From Rotaria macrura (Eukaryota; Rotifera; Eurotatoria; Philodinida; Philodinidae), in NCBI GenBank assembly GCA_900239685.1, contig OENT01000113.1, positions 1 through 64,000 of the forward strand: 64,000 bases of DNA. Reading direction: 5' to 3'. Positions within the stretch are counted from its first letter, which is position 1, and each line of letters starts with the position of its first letter. A model generated the notes under the pieces. The model was not told the DNA's origin, did not search any database, and worked only from the letters and a program-made list of their open reading frames with translations. Of this stretch, positions 40,001-51,507 are shown one piece after another. The position numbers and the translations under genes were made by a program.

Positions 40001-40822
40001 TCAAGCGTTAAACCTGGATCGAATTTTCTAGATGGTCTGTTATAATAATCGATAGAAGCATCGATCCGAGAACCTTGGGCTCTACAATAATTCTCCGATG
40101 GTATTTCCGATTGAAGAAGTGAATCAAAAGATATGAGACATATAATATCTTCTGGATAACTTGCTGCATACTTCATAATGAAAGAAAAATAAATAGATTC
40201 ATCACTATTGATATTAAGCAAGTAAGTGATTTACGAGCATTCCAAGTGATCCTCCATAACTATGACCAATAATACTAAATTTTTCAGTATTCCAACCGAG
40301 AGCTAGTAGAAGAAGAAGAACCCAAATGCATAGATTTTGATTCGTTGAACACTAAAAATCGGCAGAACTAACTTCGAACAACGGTACGGAGATCTTGAAG
40401 AAAATGCGATGGTGAATGATCGCTGCCTCTGGAAATGTGACTTGATAGTCCGTGACCAGCACGATCAAATAGATAGATTTCGTAATCTAGGAAAGAAAAA
40501 AATATATAATCACTACTATTCTTTCATCTTAACTATGCTAATGGTAAAAAAACACAAGTTCTGATAAGTAGAGTATTTCGTGGGCAATTCGAACTACTGA
40601 CATAGTACCTTTTTTCTTCTGAATATACTAACCTGAATGAAGACTTGCTAATTTTTCTGAAACGGGTAACATTGAATTTAGATTATCGAGCCGTCCATGC
40701 AGAGCAATAAATTTTTTTGTTTTTGTACCAGATTTCTCAGTCGCTGCTGTACCATTCTTTATCAAAATTCCTGCTAAAATACCACCCTGTATAGATGGAA
40801 TATTGAGCTTCGTTTTAATCAT
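37091..40822 (-). CDS. SERHL-like alpha/beta hydrolase, copy 1
   Basis: Serine hydrolase of the SERHL/Kraken type; substrate unknown. Nine exons give 306 aa: 40822-40633, 40486-40373, 40302-40235, 40170-39986, 39925-39849, 39783-39743, 37445-37369, 37319-37253, 37192-37091. Key sites: LHGRLDNLNSML (oxyanion side; the family and both neighbours have HGWLDN), DRAGHGLSSH, the nucleophile elbow GHSYGG (Ser near 116), an Asp after strand 6 (SFDSLL, near 140) and GPHHFHM (catalytic His near 283). Intron 6 is 2.3 kb because it holds a Tc1-like element plus about 1 kb of other DNA; the same intron is about 55 bp in copies 2 and 3. The reading frame is intact throughout. No signal peptide. Confidence 0.88.
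38055..38082 (+). repeat. Left terminal inverted repeat of the Tc1-like element
   Basis: Matches the reverse complement of the right end at 24 of 28 positions by eye, beginning CAGTACTCC. Confidence 0.85.
38200..39154 (-). pseudogene. Tc1-like transposase remnant
   Basis: The first 100 codons from 39154 are open and carry the paired helix-turn-helix DNA-binding region (KAVAKAINCAKSTVQYWLNR) and the linker GRPRGTTEKTEQR. In the same frame there follow a stop near 38855, another about eight codons later, and a TGA near 38721 just before FFSDE, the first catalytic Asp. Further on, DNDPKH-like remains carry a stop, and SPDLNPIENVWKILK, around the last catalytic Glu, is readable in another frame. 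This is the DD34E layout, so at least three stops and a frameshift make it inactive. Confidence 0.88.
39278..39305 (-). repeat. Right terminal inverted repeat of the Tc1-like element
   Basis: Reverse complement reads CAGTACTCC followed by a segment nearly identical to the left repeat. TA follows directly at 39306-39307. Confidence 0.85.
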
Positions 40823-43800
40823 CGAAAATCTCTAAATATGTACGATAAACGATAATTTTTCGCATGAAAAAAATCTTCGATTAGCTAAAATTTGTAGAAT
40901 ATTCAAAATATGGTATCTAATTTGTGCGCACCAGCTATGAATGTTACACTTCATTTCGCTTAGGCAGTTTTCGCAATTATATTCGTGCAGTCACGCGTCA
41001 AATTGATTAAGCACTTTTGAGTATTCTTTTGTATGACTGCTTTCTCTTTCTGTGAATCTCCTCACGCATGATTTCTCTTTCTTTCTTTCTGTTCTAAATG
41101 GAGAAGAAGCAATTTGAGTTAAACAAGTAATAAAATAAAGCCACGTGTCGACAATGTTAGGGACAGTGTCTCAGAGGGCCACTCTATACGCATGAAAAAT
41201 CAAGTCAGTCTAAAGTACTCATATTCTTAGCTTATGAATTCTTCGAATGTATGTTTGTCTTCACCTAAATTTATAAATATTGTTTCTCCAGTCTGACAAC
41301 CCTTTTCACTGAATGTGCCAAAATGTGGTAGAAACTGTATTTTCTTGATCTCGTTGACGTCCGATGTAATATAGAGCAAGAAAAAAACCGTAACATATTT
41401 ATCCAAATATGATTTTATCAGCTGCTAGTATAAAATTTTACGACTTACGTGTGATGCTGAAGAATAAGACAGAATTTTTTCAGAATGTGTTCTATCATGT
41501 TTAGCGACTACTGTGTAAAAAAGTGTAGACAGACACAACCATTTTTCGATAGAATTTTATAAACTTATTTCAGTTCTTAGTATGTTTTCTAGAACTAGAA
41601 AAGGTTTAGCCCGGATGTGTGGAACTTTTACTGTTCTGCACTTGCTTGCTAGAACTGAAAGAAAGGTTAAGAAAATTGTATCCTAATCCAGAACCTTAAC
41701 AAGTTGAGAACGTTTATTAAAATCTTACACGATTCACTGTGGCAACTTCGTTTTTGTTTTGAGATTAGTCGCTGCTATTGCTGATTTTCTAAGTCATTCA
41801 AGAAAAACTTATCACGAAAAGAACATTGGAGTTGTACAATCTTTAATTCATGTATTTGATGCTGGATTGTTCTTAGGAGTAATGATCTTCTGGTTTTGTC
41901 ATTTCGATGCTATTAAGTATTAAATGTTGTTTAAGATTCAACCGTCAATAAGTCATCAAGGATATACTTGAAATCTGATTTATTACTATAATCAAAAGGA
42001 ATAAAGGTGTGGCTCAGTATAGAATACCAGAGACCGAAACGAATAGAAAAATCTCAATTCGATTCGACCCCATTCGACTCATACACAATAGAAGATCGCC
42101 TCGTTGCTGTTAGAGCGTGTGCGCAGCCATGATAAGCTAGCTTCATCTGTCTTGATGAACAGTATTCTTTTCTTTTGCTTTTAATTGTATTTCACAAAGA
42201 ATAATCATGATATAAAAACAGATTCGACAAGAAAAAGTAATTTCATAACAAAAAAAGAGATTGACCAGGGTGCATCTAAAGATTCTAACCAAGCGAAAGA
42301 ACTATCTTGTCTATTTTCCAAACTGGAGTTCTATTCCACTTCTACCTGCATTTCGTTGAATTTTCTGAGAATGCTGAGATCTTCCGGCTATTGAAAAAGT
42401 TTTAGTACCAATAACAGGGATTTTGTTATCTATGGTTTACTTTTTGACATGATTTGCAACTAGAACTGAGATCTTTTAAGTTTTTGCAGCTTGCTTTGGC
42501 TTTCGTAGGATCCCAATGATTTTCTCAAAAGTTTTCAAAAATACTAGTCACTGTAGGAACTGTTGTCTTGAATTTGGGTTCCACAGAATCGGTCTGAACT
42601 TTTTAGTATACATATGGCATCGCCAAAGCAATAAAATCTTAGCTTTCATCCATTGATTCTATCAATACGAAACTGCAAACTCACGTTTCGGCAGCTGTAC
42701 AATATTAAATCTATACAGAAAACAATTGCGATGACATAAAGACGAACAATAGTGGAAATAGAATTGTCAATCACTGTTACTTTCGACTGAGCTAATAAAG
42801 CGATTGTTGTGCACTATTGAAAGGTCAAAATTCGAACTTTTTTGCATTAAAATTTGTCTAGCAGCGATGAACTGCCACCCGATCGTAGTATTGCTGCTAG
42901 GTGTTGCGACGACATGACACATGAGGCGAAAAATATTTGGAAATGACACTCAGTGCTGCGATTCGGAAGTGGAGCCGAATAGACACTTCGGATTCGATTC
43001 GATTCGATTTATTTCTGTATTCGATTCGTTTTCGGTCTCTGTAAAGTACATCGAAAAAGTAACTATAGATGCGAATGATTGCAAACGGGACCATAATCAA
43101 AACGATTGCATACAACCAACTGAAGCATAACGATATATTTGCTATTTCTTTTACATTGCTTTTGTTTAGTTTGTTTGCATTCATCTACAATTTTCATTGT
43201 TTAATATTTCTGCTCATGTCAAAAATGATAAAGAAAAAATGAATAGCGCTGGTAGAACAATGTGAGTGCACAATTCTAAACGTCTGCGCATATATTAAAC
43301 AAATATCCATTCACAAAAGGAAAATAATGAATATATTTCGCCATGAATCATATTGATTTACTATTTTTTAAACTTTTGATCGAATTCAACGTGGCATATC
43401 TGTCCCATATCTGGTATTGAATAGGTATAGAGAATTTATTGTTTCCCAAATTAAGAATGTTCACTTGTCGTCATTACATTTGAAATGCTTCTCTGAGAAT
43501 TAATGCAAGTTGAACGTTTTGTTTGAATTGGTTTGCATGAAATGTTTTCATTCAAAATGTGTAAAAATTCTAGTCCAACTAAACGCTAACCTTTGATTAC
43601 ATAAAGTACGTTTGATAAAGTTATCTGTAGCATGTTTGTGCATGATACATTCTTCCAATGGTAATGAAGGCTTTGTTTTCTTTTGTGAATCAGTACGAAT
43701 AGAAACAAGAAGATTGAAAACTTACGAAGCATTTTCTTTAAACATTAAAATTATGAATAACATGCAGTGATCAGATGAGATCTTGTATTGATAACGTTCT

Positions 43801-44169
43801 ATTACTAAACGATTTACGTTGTCACAAAATATTTGATTTATAAACTATGTCAGATGCTTGAGAAAAGGCAATCATTCATGTATGAGTTACGACTCAGAAA
43901 TGGAACTATTGTCAATTGTAACAAACTGATCAATTGAGACATCAAAAACGATATCGTTCATGAATGAATATTGACTTGAAATTCTATTTTTGCTGAGATT
44001 TCGACGAATCGTCTCAAATCATTTTGTTTTGTTTTGTTAAACGTAATAAATAGATCATGGGTTTTTTTAATTCCAGATAAACCTTTTAGTATAACAGAGT
44101 TGAATCGAATTACAAAAAAAAAGACATTCAAGATAAATATTGCCCAATTCATAGAAAATTAGACCATGC
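40823..44169. other. Intergenic between hydrolase copies 1 and 2
   Basis: About 3.3 kb. I find no gene. A patch near 42840-43030 is richer in G+C, has CTAGCAGC and its inverse GCTGCTAG about 27 bp apart, and holds ATTCG tandem units; short open frames on both strands there show no family motif. Confidence 0.5.
42988..43030. repeat. ATTCG pentanucleotide cluster
   Basis: Several imperfect GATTCG/ATTCG units; a similar ATTCGATTCG and ATTCGACTC patch occurs near 42058-42080. Confidence 0.65.
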
Positions 44170-46730
44170 TTATTTATGATGTTTATTCAAATATCGATCA
44201 ATCATCTCGGAGACGTCATTAGCATATGTCATATGAAAATGATGCGATCCATTGATTAATGACATTTCAAACTACAATGAAAGAGGCTTTGATATAAAAT
44301 AAGTAGCAATAGATCAATATGGATTACTTACATTTGGATTATGTTGTTTTAATAGTTCCAGTGACCGCTTAGATATGGGCCATTGGGGTTTCACCGCTCT
44401 GAGAAAGCAAAGATTTAGAAAAATTTTAACCTAATCAAGAATGCTATAAATAATTGTTCGTACCCAATGAATAGAACTGATGCTTGAATAATTTTAATCG
44501 CTTCGTCAGCCAATTCTTGATTGAATGGTAGTAACTGTGACTTAAGTAAATAGAAAAACATGAATTGATTTTTGATTTTTATTGACTATACTAACATTTC
44601 TCAACGAGTCATCTCGTGTAAAATGCAGTTTGTTATCTGAAGTAAATGTTTCAAATGAAAAAAAAATTTCGGAATAAAATTGTGACTAACGCTCATCTCG
44701 ACGTATTGAGCGTTCGGCAAGTAATTTTGCTGATTCGTCATCAATACCAAGTCGTGAACTTCTTACTCTTCACAGCAATAGAAAAAAAAAAGTCAAATAT
44801 ATTTATTAGCATACGATTCAAGAGTCAACAATAGATTTGAAGTGAAGTAATTTTTTAGAAACACTAAATGTCAAATGCAGAATAAACACGAGGCGAAAAA
44901 CAATGACAGTAATCGGCTTGGTAATAGATTAAGAAAATCAAGTGTATATACGCGCTCATGAACTAACTAGTTTGTTTTAACAGAATTTAGATACGAGTAA
45001 ATATTCTGCTTTGTTGAAAGTAGTATTTCATATTCCATAGTTCACTTTAACTTTATTGTAATATGCTAGTCCAAGTGTAAGATAAATCAAAATAGATTCA
45101 AGTTTAAGTTTAGTTAATGTTTTAATAAGGAGCTCATATCCATTTCAAATTAAAAGAAAGTTGAGTATTCGCAGAATAATTTTTCAGAGGAACGAAATAG
45201 AATTCTTGAGTTTTCATAGTATTCAGCGTAGATATTGCTTTGCAAAAAATCATGATTAGCATGTTTTCCTGATTGATTCGTCTTCTCAGAGCTACTAGCC
45301 AAAATTCTAAAGCGGCAAATATTGTATAATCTAATAAAAACTTGGGAAATTCAATGGTAAACAGTGCAATAGAATCGTTAATCTATGTTCAATAATGATG
45401 CATCCTTTCGAAAACGAAATTTTTATGTAATCTTCACCTATCAATATTTTATTTTGCATTCTTGACGGATTTCTTAACAAAAATTGACGTTTTCTTTTTT
45501 ACGAAATTTTCGACGAGGATTTAATGATCAAAACCTTTCTTCAAAAAGAGTCCACTTTTAAAATTCTCTTCTTTCGTAGGGTACTGAGAAAGCCAATCAG
45601 AGAAATCTTCTATTCAGCATTCGCTGGCATGCTATTACCGCTTAGAAACGGTGGTAACCACAGGTTTCTTTCTACGATTGTTTCTATGAGAAAATTATTC
45701 TAAAAATGTCCATTCTTCTTCTAACTTGAATTGAATTGAATAGTAAATAGAAAGAATTCGGCAAATTCATGTTGAGTATTCCAAGTGAACTTATATATTT
45801 CTATCGTAGCGATGATGAATCTACCTTCGATGCATATCTAGTTGTAGCAGATCAATCATTTAATGGTCTAAGTCAATATCAGTATAAATCTTCAATTCTA
45901 TCTTGAACCAGACAGATCATCGACGAAACTTTGTCATACATACATATAAAGTAATTGTATTATTGAGCTTTTCAGATTTCTACTTACAATTCAACAGCTT
46001 TTTCGTAAGCTAAATCGTTTTCGTAAGATTTCGGCAATTTAGTATTGTAGCGTATACTTTTATCGATACGAATAGCGGTATTTTTCCAAAAAGGAGTCGA
46101 CGTTAATTCTCCACTAAGTATAGAATCAAGTGCAACAAGACATGTAATTTCTTCGGGATAAGCTGCTGCATACTATTAAATCAATGAAAACATCAATGGA
46201 TAATTACTGAAGAAAATGACTTAACTGCCATGGCAATATGAGCTCCATAACTATGGCCAATAAAAGAATACTTTTCTTTGTCCCAGCCCAACGCTATAGC
46301 AGAGAGCAATGGTAAAATTTTTTTCGCATAGGAATCACTGTTTCGAGACAGAAAAAAAAACAATTTCTAACTTTGTGTAATTGTACGAAGATCTCGTAGA
46401 CCGTAAGCATACGAATAATCCGAACCTTTAGAAAGATGATCCGAAAATCCGTGACCAGCACGATCATATAAATAGATTTCGTAATCTATTATATAAATAA
46501 TGAAATCAGTTTTTCTTTCGTTTTTTCCAGACATCTACAAGAAGCTTACTTGAACGACGATTCACTAAATTTTCTGCTATTGGTAATAATGAATTAAGAT
46601 TATCGAGCCACCCATGAACACCGACGATTTTGATTTTTGGGCTCGTTGATGAAACTGCAGAACGACTTTTTAATAAAACCCCAGCTAGAGTACCACCCCA
46701 TACACTTGGAATATTTAGTTTCGTTATCAT
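44170..46730 (-). CDS. SERHL-like alpha/beta hydrolase, copy 2
   Basis: Nine exons with the same sizes and phases as copies 1 and 3: 46730-46550, 46485-46372, 46293-46226, 46172-45988, 44767-44691, 44636-44596, 44540-44464, about 44399-44333, and a last exon ending at 44170. The product is about 300 aa with VHGWLDNLNSLLP, LYDRAGHGFSDH, the nucleophile elbow GHSYGA, the Asp after strand 6 (ALDSIL) and NGSHHFHM (catalytic His). Intron 4 is 1.2 kb here but 56-60 bp in the other copies. Intron 1 and its borders are nearly identical to copy 3. The frame is intact and the predicted triad is kept. Substrate unknown. Confidence 0.86.
44768..45987 (-). other. Expanded intron 4 of hydrolase copy 2
   Basis: About 1.22 kb with a GTAAGT donor and a GTGAAG acceptor, at the position where copies 1 and 3 have 56-60 bp. 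There are no terminal repeats, open frame or transposon motif by eye, so what expanded it is unclear. Confidence 0.7.
46450..46620 (-). repeat. Exon 1-intron 1-exon 2 tract shared with copy 3
   Basis: The 64-bp intron (46486-46549) differs from that of copy 3 (49188-49251) at one position by eye, and the flanking exon edges are over 90% alike. Intron 2 of the same genes shows no resemblance. The tract looks like a recent gene conversion or a constrained intron. Confidence 0.8.
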
Positions 46731-48019
46731 CGATAGTTATACTTCTGAAAATAATGAATATTGCTTTTTTGTCAATTCAATTATGCTCGTCTGGACTCCG
46801 ATTTGTGCATGCAGCACAGCAACTAAACATTCTAATCATCGTACTTTATTTATATGGCTCATATTAACTTTGTTGACTTTTCTTTATTAATTATTTTAGA
46901 TGTCAAAAAGATTGAATTGATTTTCAATGGTATTAAGTTCTAAAAATTGTTCAACGATGATTCAATGGACATATATTTACCGAACTCAATCTACGAATTT
47001 CGTTTTACAACGATGACTGAGTCAGCTTTAGCCATTAGTTAAACGTTTACGATGCCCAAATGTAGGTATTATATCTAAAACGCAGTGACTAGAGTTATAA
47101 GGAACATATGATGTAGATGTAAAAAGAATTTATCAAAAAGAATTCAATCGCTGAAAATCCAACCGGTTCTGTTTCTTTTGAATATTTTGCCTAATATTAC
47201 ATATTTATCTGAAATGTCAATATCATGAAAACTATGAATAATTTATCCGATTAGGATTTGATTATTGATAGAATCATCTTGGTGAGTTAGATAGAACGTG
47301 GAAACTCTTCTGACCGTGATTAAATAGAAATACCAACTTCATGATGCTATCAATTGTCTACTTTAACATGTTTGAGAGTTAGAATAAATAAATCAGCGAA
47401 AGATTTCAATTCGGTCGAATACAAGAAAGTAATGATTAGTATTTAAGTTCACCTATCTATTCAACAAGACATTTTGTATTAATCTGTATTGAAGAATATT
47501 CTGTTTCTTTATCTTAGATTTTGGCAGGTGACAGATAATAGATTATATATTTCAATGTCCTCTTTTCAACTACGGGTTATTATGGGTCTGTATAGAAATT
47601 CATTCTAGCAGTAACATGATAGTTGTACTTCATCTCTACACTAACTATGTCATCTATGAACTATTTGTCATCAGATAGGTATCATGCTCTTTGATCGGTT
47701 GTCAGACACATGAGCAACCATTCGTGGTTTGTACATGATTATTCCATGACTGAACGTGTCTGATATTGAGCACAACACTTTATGCCTAGCTGCAAAATCA
47801 TGTAGACACCGAAACATCATGTTAAGTATGATAGAATCCATAAACAATGGATCAAAATCACAATTGAATTGCACAACTGATCAAACTAGAGTATATTGCA
47901 CTTTGAAGAAGAACTCATTAGTTTACACAAACACACAACATTTAATCATTCAATGTTTTGTTTCGTATTATAATGAATTTATACAAGCAAGACAAACAAG
48001 AGATCTGATAGAGGTTCTT
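46731..48019. other. Intergenic between hydrolase copies 2 and 3
   Basis: About 1.3 kb. A 97-codon plus-strand open frame (47756-48049) overlaps the 3' end of copy 3 on the opposite strand and has no motif; I take it as chance. Nothing else seen. Confidence 0.55.
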
Positions 48020-49435
48020 TCACAGTTTACTGGTATCTATCACCGATAAAGAAGATGGTGGCATGTATTTGTTAAAAAATTGTTCGATTCGATCCACAAC
48101 CTGATTTACATGGGTCATGTGAAGATGATGTGGTCCGTCTATTAGTGTCATTTCAAACTAAAAGTAAATATGTGTCGTCAATCGATAAAATTAAGTAGCA
48201 ATGGTTCATTTACATTGGCATGATATTCGACAAGTAAATCAATGGTTTTGTGTGCTTTTGGCCATTGGGGCTCTAACGCACTATAAAAAATAAAATCAAT
48301 CGTTTTTATTATTTTAATATGTGAAGAGACATACCCTATGAATAGACATGATGCTTTCATAGAATGAACAATATTCTCTACCATAGATTTCAAAAATAGA
48401 GAAGGTGGCAACTGCGAATAAGAAAAATAAATCGTATTGTTTAAACTTCTACTAATACTGACTAGTTTCACTGATTGATCACGAGTAAAATGTAATTTTT
48501 TATCTAGAAAAGAAAACGCCGATTAAAATTTATCTAGAAAAAGAATACGATCATCAGAAAGAACCTGAATCTCGACGAACCGAACGTTCAACTAATAATC
48601 TAGCAGCTTCGTCTGTTAAACCAGGTCTTGTTGTTTTCGTACTACAATAAAAAAAACTGGAAATTTATCTATATTTTACTTGTTAATTTCTACTAACTGC
48701 TCCACAGCCTTTTCAATTGTTAATTCATCGGCGTAGGTATTGGATTGATAATTAAATTGTTGTAATCTATCATCAATACCAGAGCCAAACGTTTTCCAAT
48801 ATGAATCGGAAGATAAGTTTTCTCGAACTAAAGCATCGATGGCAACAAAACATATAACTTCTTCATGATAAGCGGCAGCATACTATATGATAATAAAAGT
48901 TACATGAAATGATATTGATTAAATCAGTAACTTAACTGCCATTCCAACCATCGCTCCAAAACTATGACCAATAATTGAAAATCTTTCTTTATTCCAACCA
49001 AGAGCTTGAAATGAGAATTTATTGCATGAAAAACTATTCTTGTCGAGATTATATGACATAAATATGAGCTTACTTTGCAGAACATTACGTAGATCTTGAA
49101 GATTATGTTCATATGAATAATGAAAACCTTTAGGAATATGACTCGAAAATCCATGACCAGCACGATCATATAAATAGATTTCATAATCTATTATATGAAT
49201 AATGAAATCAGTTTTTCTTTCGTTTTTTCCAGACATCTACAAGAAGCTTACTTGAATGACGATTCACTAATTTTTCTGCTAGTGGTAATAATGAATTCAG
49301 ATTATCGAGCCATCCATGAATACCAATGATTTTGATTGTTGGACTCGTAGACGATGTTGTCGCACGACTTTTTAGTAGAACTCCAGCTAAAGTACCACCC
49401 CATATACATGTTATATTGAGTTCTGTTACAAGCAT
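48020..49435 (-). CDS. SERHL-like alpha/beta hydrolase, copy 3
   Basis: Compact nine-exon gene with only short introns: 49435-49252, 49187-49074, 49004-48937, 48882-48698, 48641-48565, 48503-48463, 48411-48335, 48280-48214, 48157-48020. About 312 aa. Motifs: IHGWLDNLNSLLP, LYDRAGHGFSSH, LGWNKERFSIIGHSFGAM (nucleophile Ser in GHSFG), the Asp after strand 6 (VAIDAL) and GPHHLHM (catalytic His). The LGW..RFSIIGHSFG block matches vertebrate SERHL proteins closely. No acid residue stands at the usual strand-7 position in any of the three copies, so the strand-6 Asp is the likely catalytic acid (inference). Probably the ancestral gene layout, since neither long intron is present. Confidence 0.88.
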
Positions 49436-51507
49436 GCCTACTTTCTAAAAGTAAGTATAGAACAAAAATATCTTTCGCAAGTAATCAGTTTTCGCCATAA
49501 TTCAAAATATGAATACTACGTCGTACGTGTTTCATAGATCTCGTGTAGCTTTTCAGAATAAGTTAATCTACAACGCAATAATTTGAAGATTTTTGATTTT
49601 TTTTAGCCGAGAAATACTCTTATCTTTAAACAAATTGATAACAGCTTAAAGTTCTTTGCAAAAATAAACTTTACATAAAAAATACTTCTTTTTTTTGTAA
49701 TCATTTCAACATCGACACGAAAACAAACTGTTCTACTATGATTTGTATGGTATTTCGGTAAGATTTTTCTACGATGGTATTCATTTATTCAACACAAAAC
49801 TTGCCAATCTTTACTATATCAGAGTGCCATATAACTAGAATTCTGAAAAGAAATGAGTAAATCGAAATTAAATCAGTTCTTTTTTGCATTGTTCATGTTC
49901 ATGTTTGAAACGTTTATTATTACGAAAACACTTGAATTTCAAAGTATTCACTTAGCATCGTTAGAATAAATTACTTGATTGTATGGTCACCTACATATTC
50001 AATGCGTAGCTTTATTTATTTTTCCTAATCATAATTCATATCGTGTTTGCAATGAGAAACAACAGATAGCATTGCATTCTTCGTTTTCATTGACTCAGTT
50101 GGCATAGACGGCAGATATAAAAATTGATTTCATCTTTCGACAAGTTCTCTAACGTTTGTTGTCGCAATTCTCAGAATATACAGAGGAATAGCACTTGTAT
50201 TTAGTATCTTATGAGCTCATCCTTCCTCAAATCTGACCTTATTCTGACTCTCTTAGATCAGTAACACTGTACTTGCATTGATCATTAACTAAATTAAAAT
50301 GATTACAATGAACTCAATAGTAAAACCAGCAACATATTAACTAGATACTCATCTTAGATTTAAAAAATATTCTCCAAGACTCTAGAAAATTTCAGAGTGA
50401 TTCAAATTTCTTGCTGTGATCTAGTGCGTGTAGTTATGAATAGGTAAACATGTAAGAAATCCGTAGTAAACAAGACACAATGTACTTTTCTACTGAGATT
50501 ATCATTGCCTGATTCTCATTCACGTAGTAGTAAATATCTCGTGAAAGATGGTACCATTATTATGGTTCGCCATTTTAAAACGATTTTATACTTTTCTGGA
50601 GCAATTGAATGTTCAGTTTCTGAAATGATGGATCAACGAAAATATTTATTCTACATAGAGAAGTTAGAATAAATGAATTTTTCTTTCATATTCATCATCT
50701 TGTAAAATGAAAATTGATTTTTAACGGATGTCTTATAGTATTCTTAAAAATATAACTGAATTACAATCGTAGTTGAAACGCTTACAATAATCTATTTGTT
50801 TGTGTACATTTTTAGTTCTATCTGATCCTGCCTATGGGTAAAATATGAAATTGAGAGTTTCTTCTAACTTGCGTCATCATATGTTTTTGCAACTAGAAAT
50901 AATATTGTACATGGCCTTTAACTTTTACTCTGTCAAACTCGGATAGTTTTTCTTTGAAGAGAACTTAAACAGAAAAAAACATTGCTTATTGCAGTATATC
51001 TTGCATAATGATTTATCAAGCATTGTTCCTCGTTACTTTTTAATAAACAAGAAAACACAAATTTAATTTACTAAATTATATGTTTCAAAATAGAAAAAAA
51101 AATACATATTGATCAGTCTCCTCTAATGACACGCAATACTCGAAACCAAGAAAAAAAGTTACAATATAAAACAAAACAAAAAGCAAATCTCTCAATCAAT
51201 ACTGTATATCTGACAAGAAAAGAATGAAAAGATGATGTATTGTCAAACAAAATGAATAGAACAAATACTTTTGTCCTCTTGAACAAGAATAAGGAGGACA
51301 AATATTCATTGTATTCACATATCGTTGCCTATAGTGACCTTGTTGAAATAGATAATTTGTTTAAAAACAAATCATTATAAAGAATTATTAAAAAATTTCA
51401 AACTAAATTATTTTCGATTAATATTTTCCTAACTATTGTCATCATATTCGTATCCATCAAGAATCAATATCGATGTATAATGATAGATCTCGTGAATGAC
51501 AATAATT
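49436..51507. other. Intergenic, no gene seen
   Basis: About 2.1 kb between hydrolase copy 3 and the phosphatase gene, with its presumed 3' UTR at the right edge. No coding stretch, RNA gene or repeat seen. Confidence 0.6.

Noticed and set aside
47756-48049. 97-codon plus-strand open frame
   Set aside because: It overlaps the end of hydrolase copy 3 on the opposite strand and shows no domain or exon structure.
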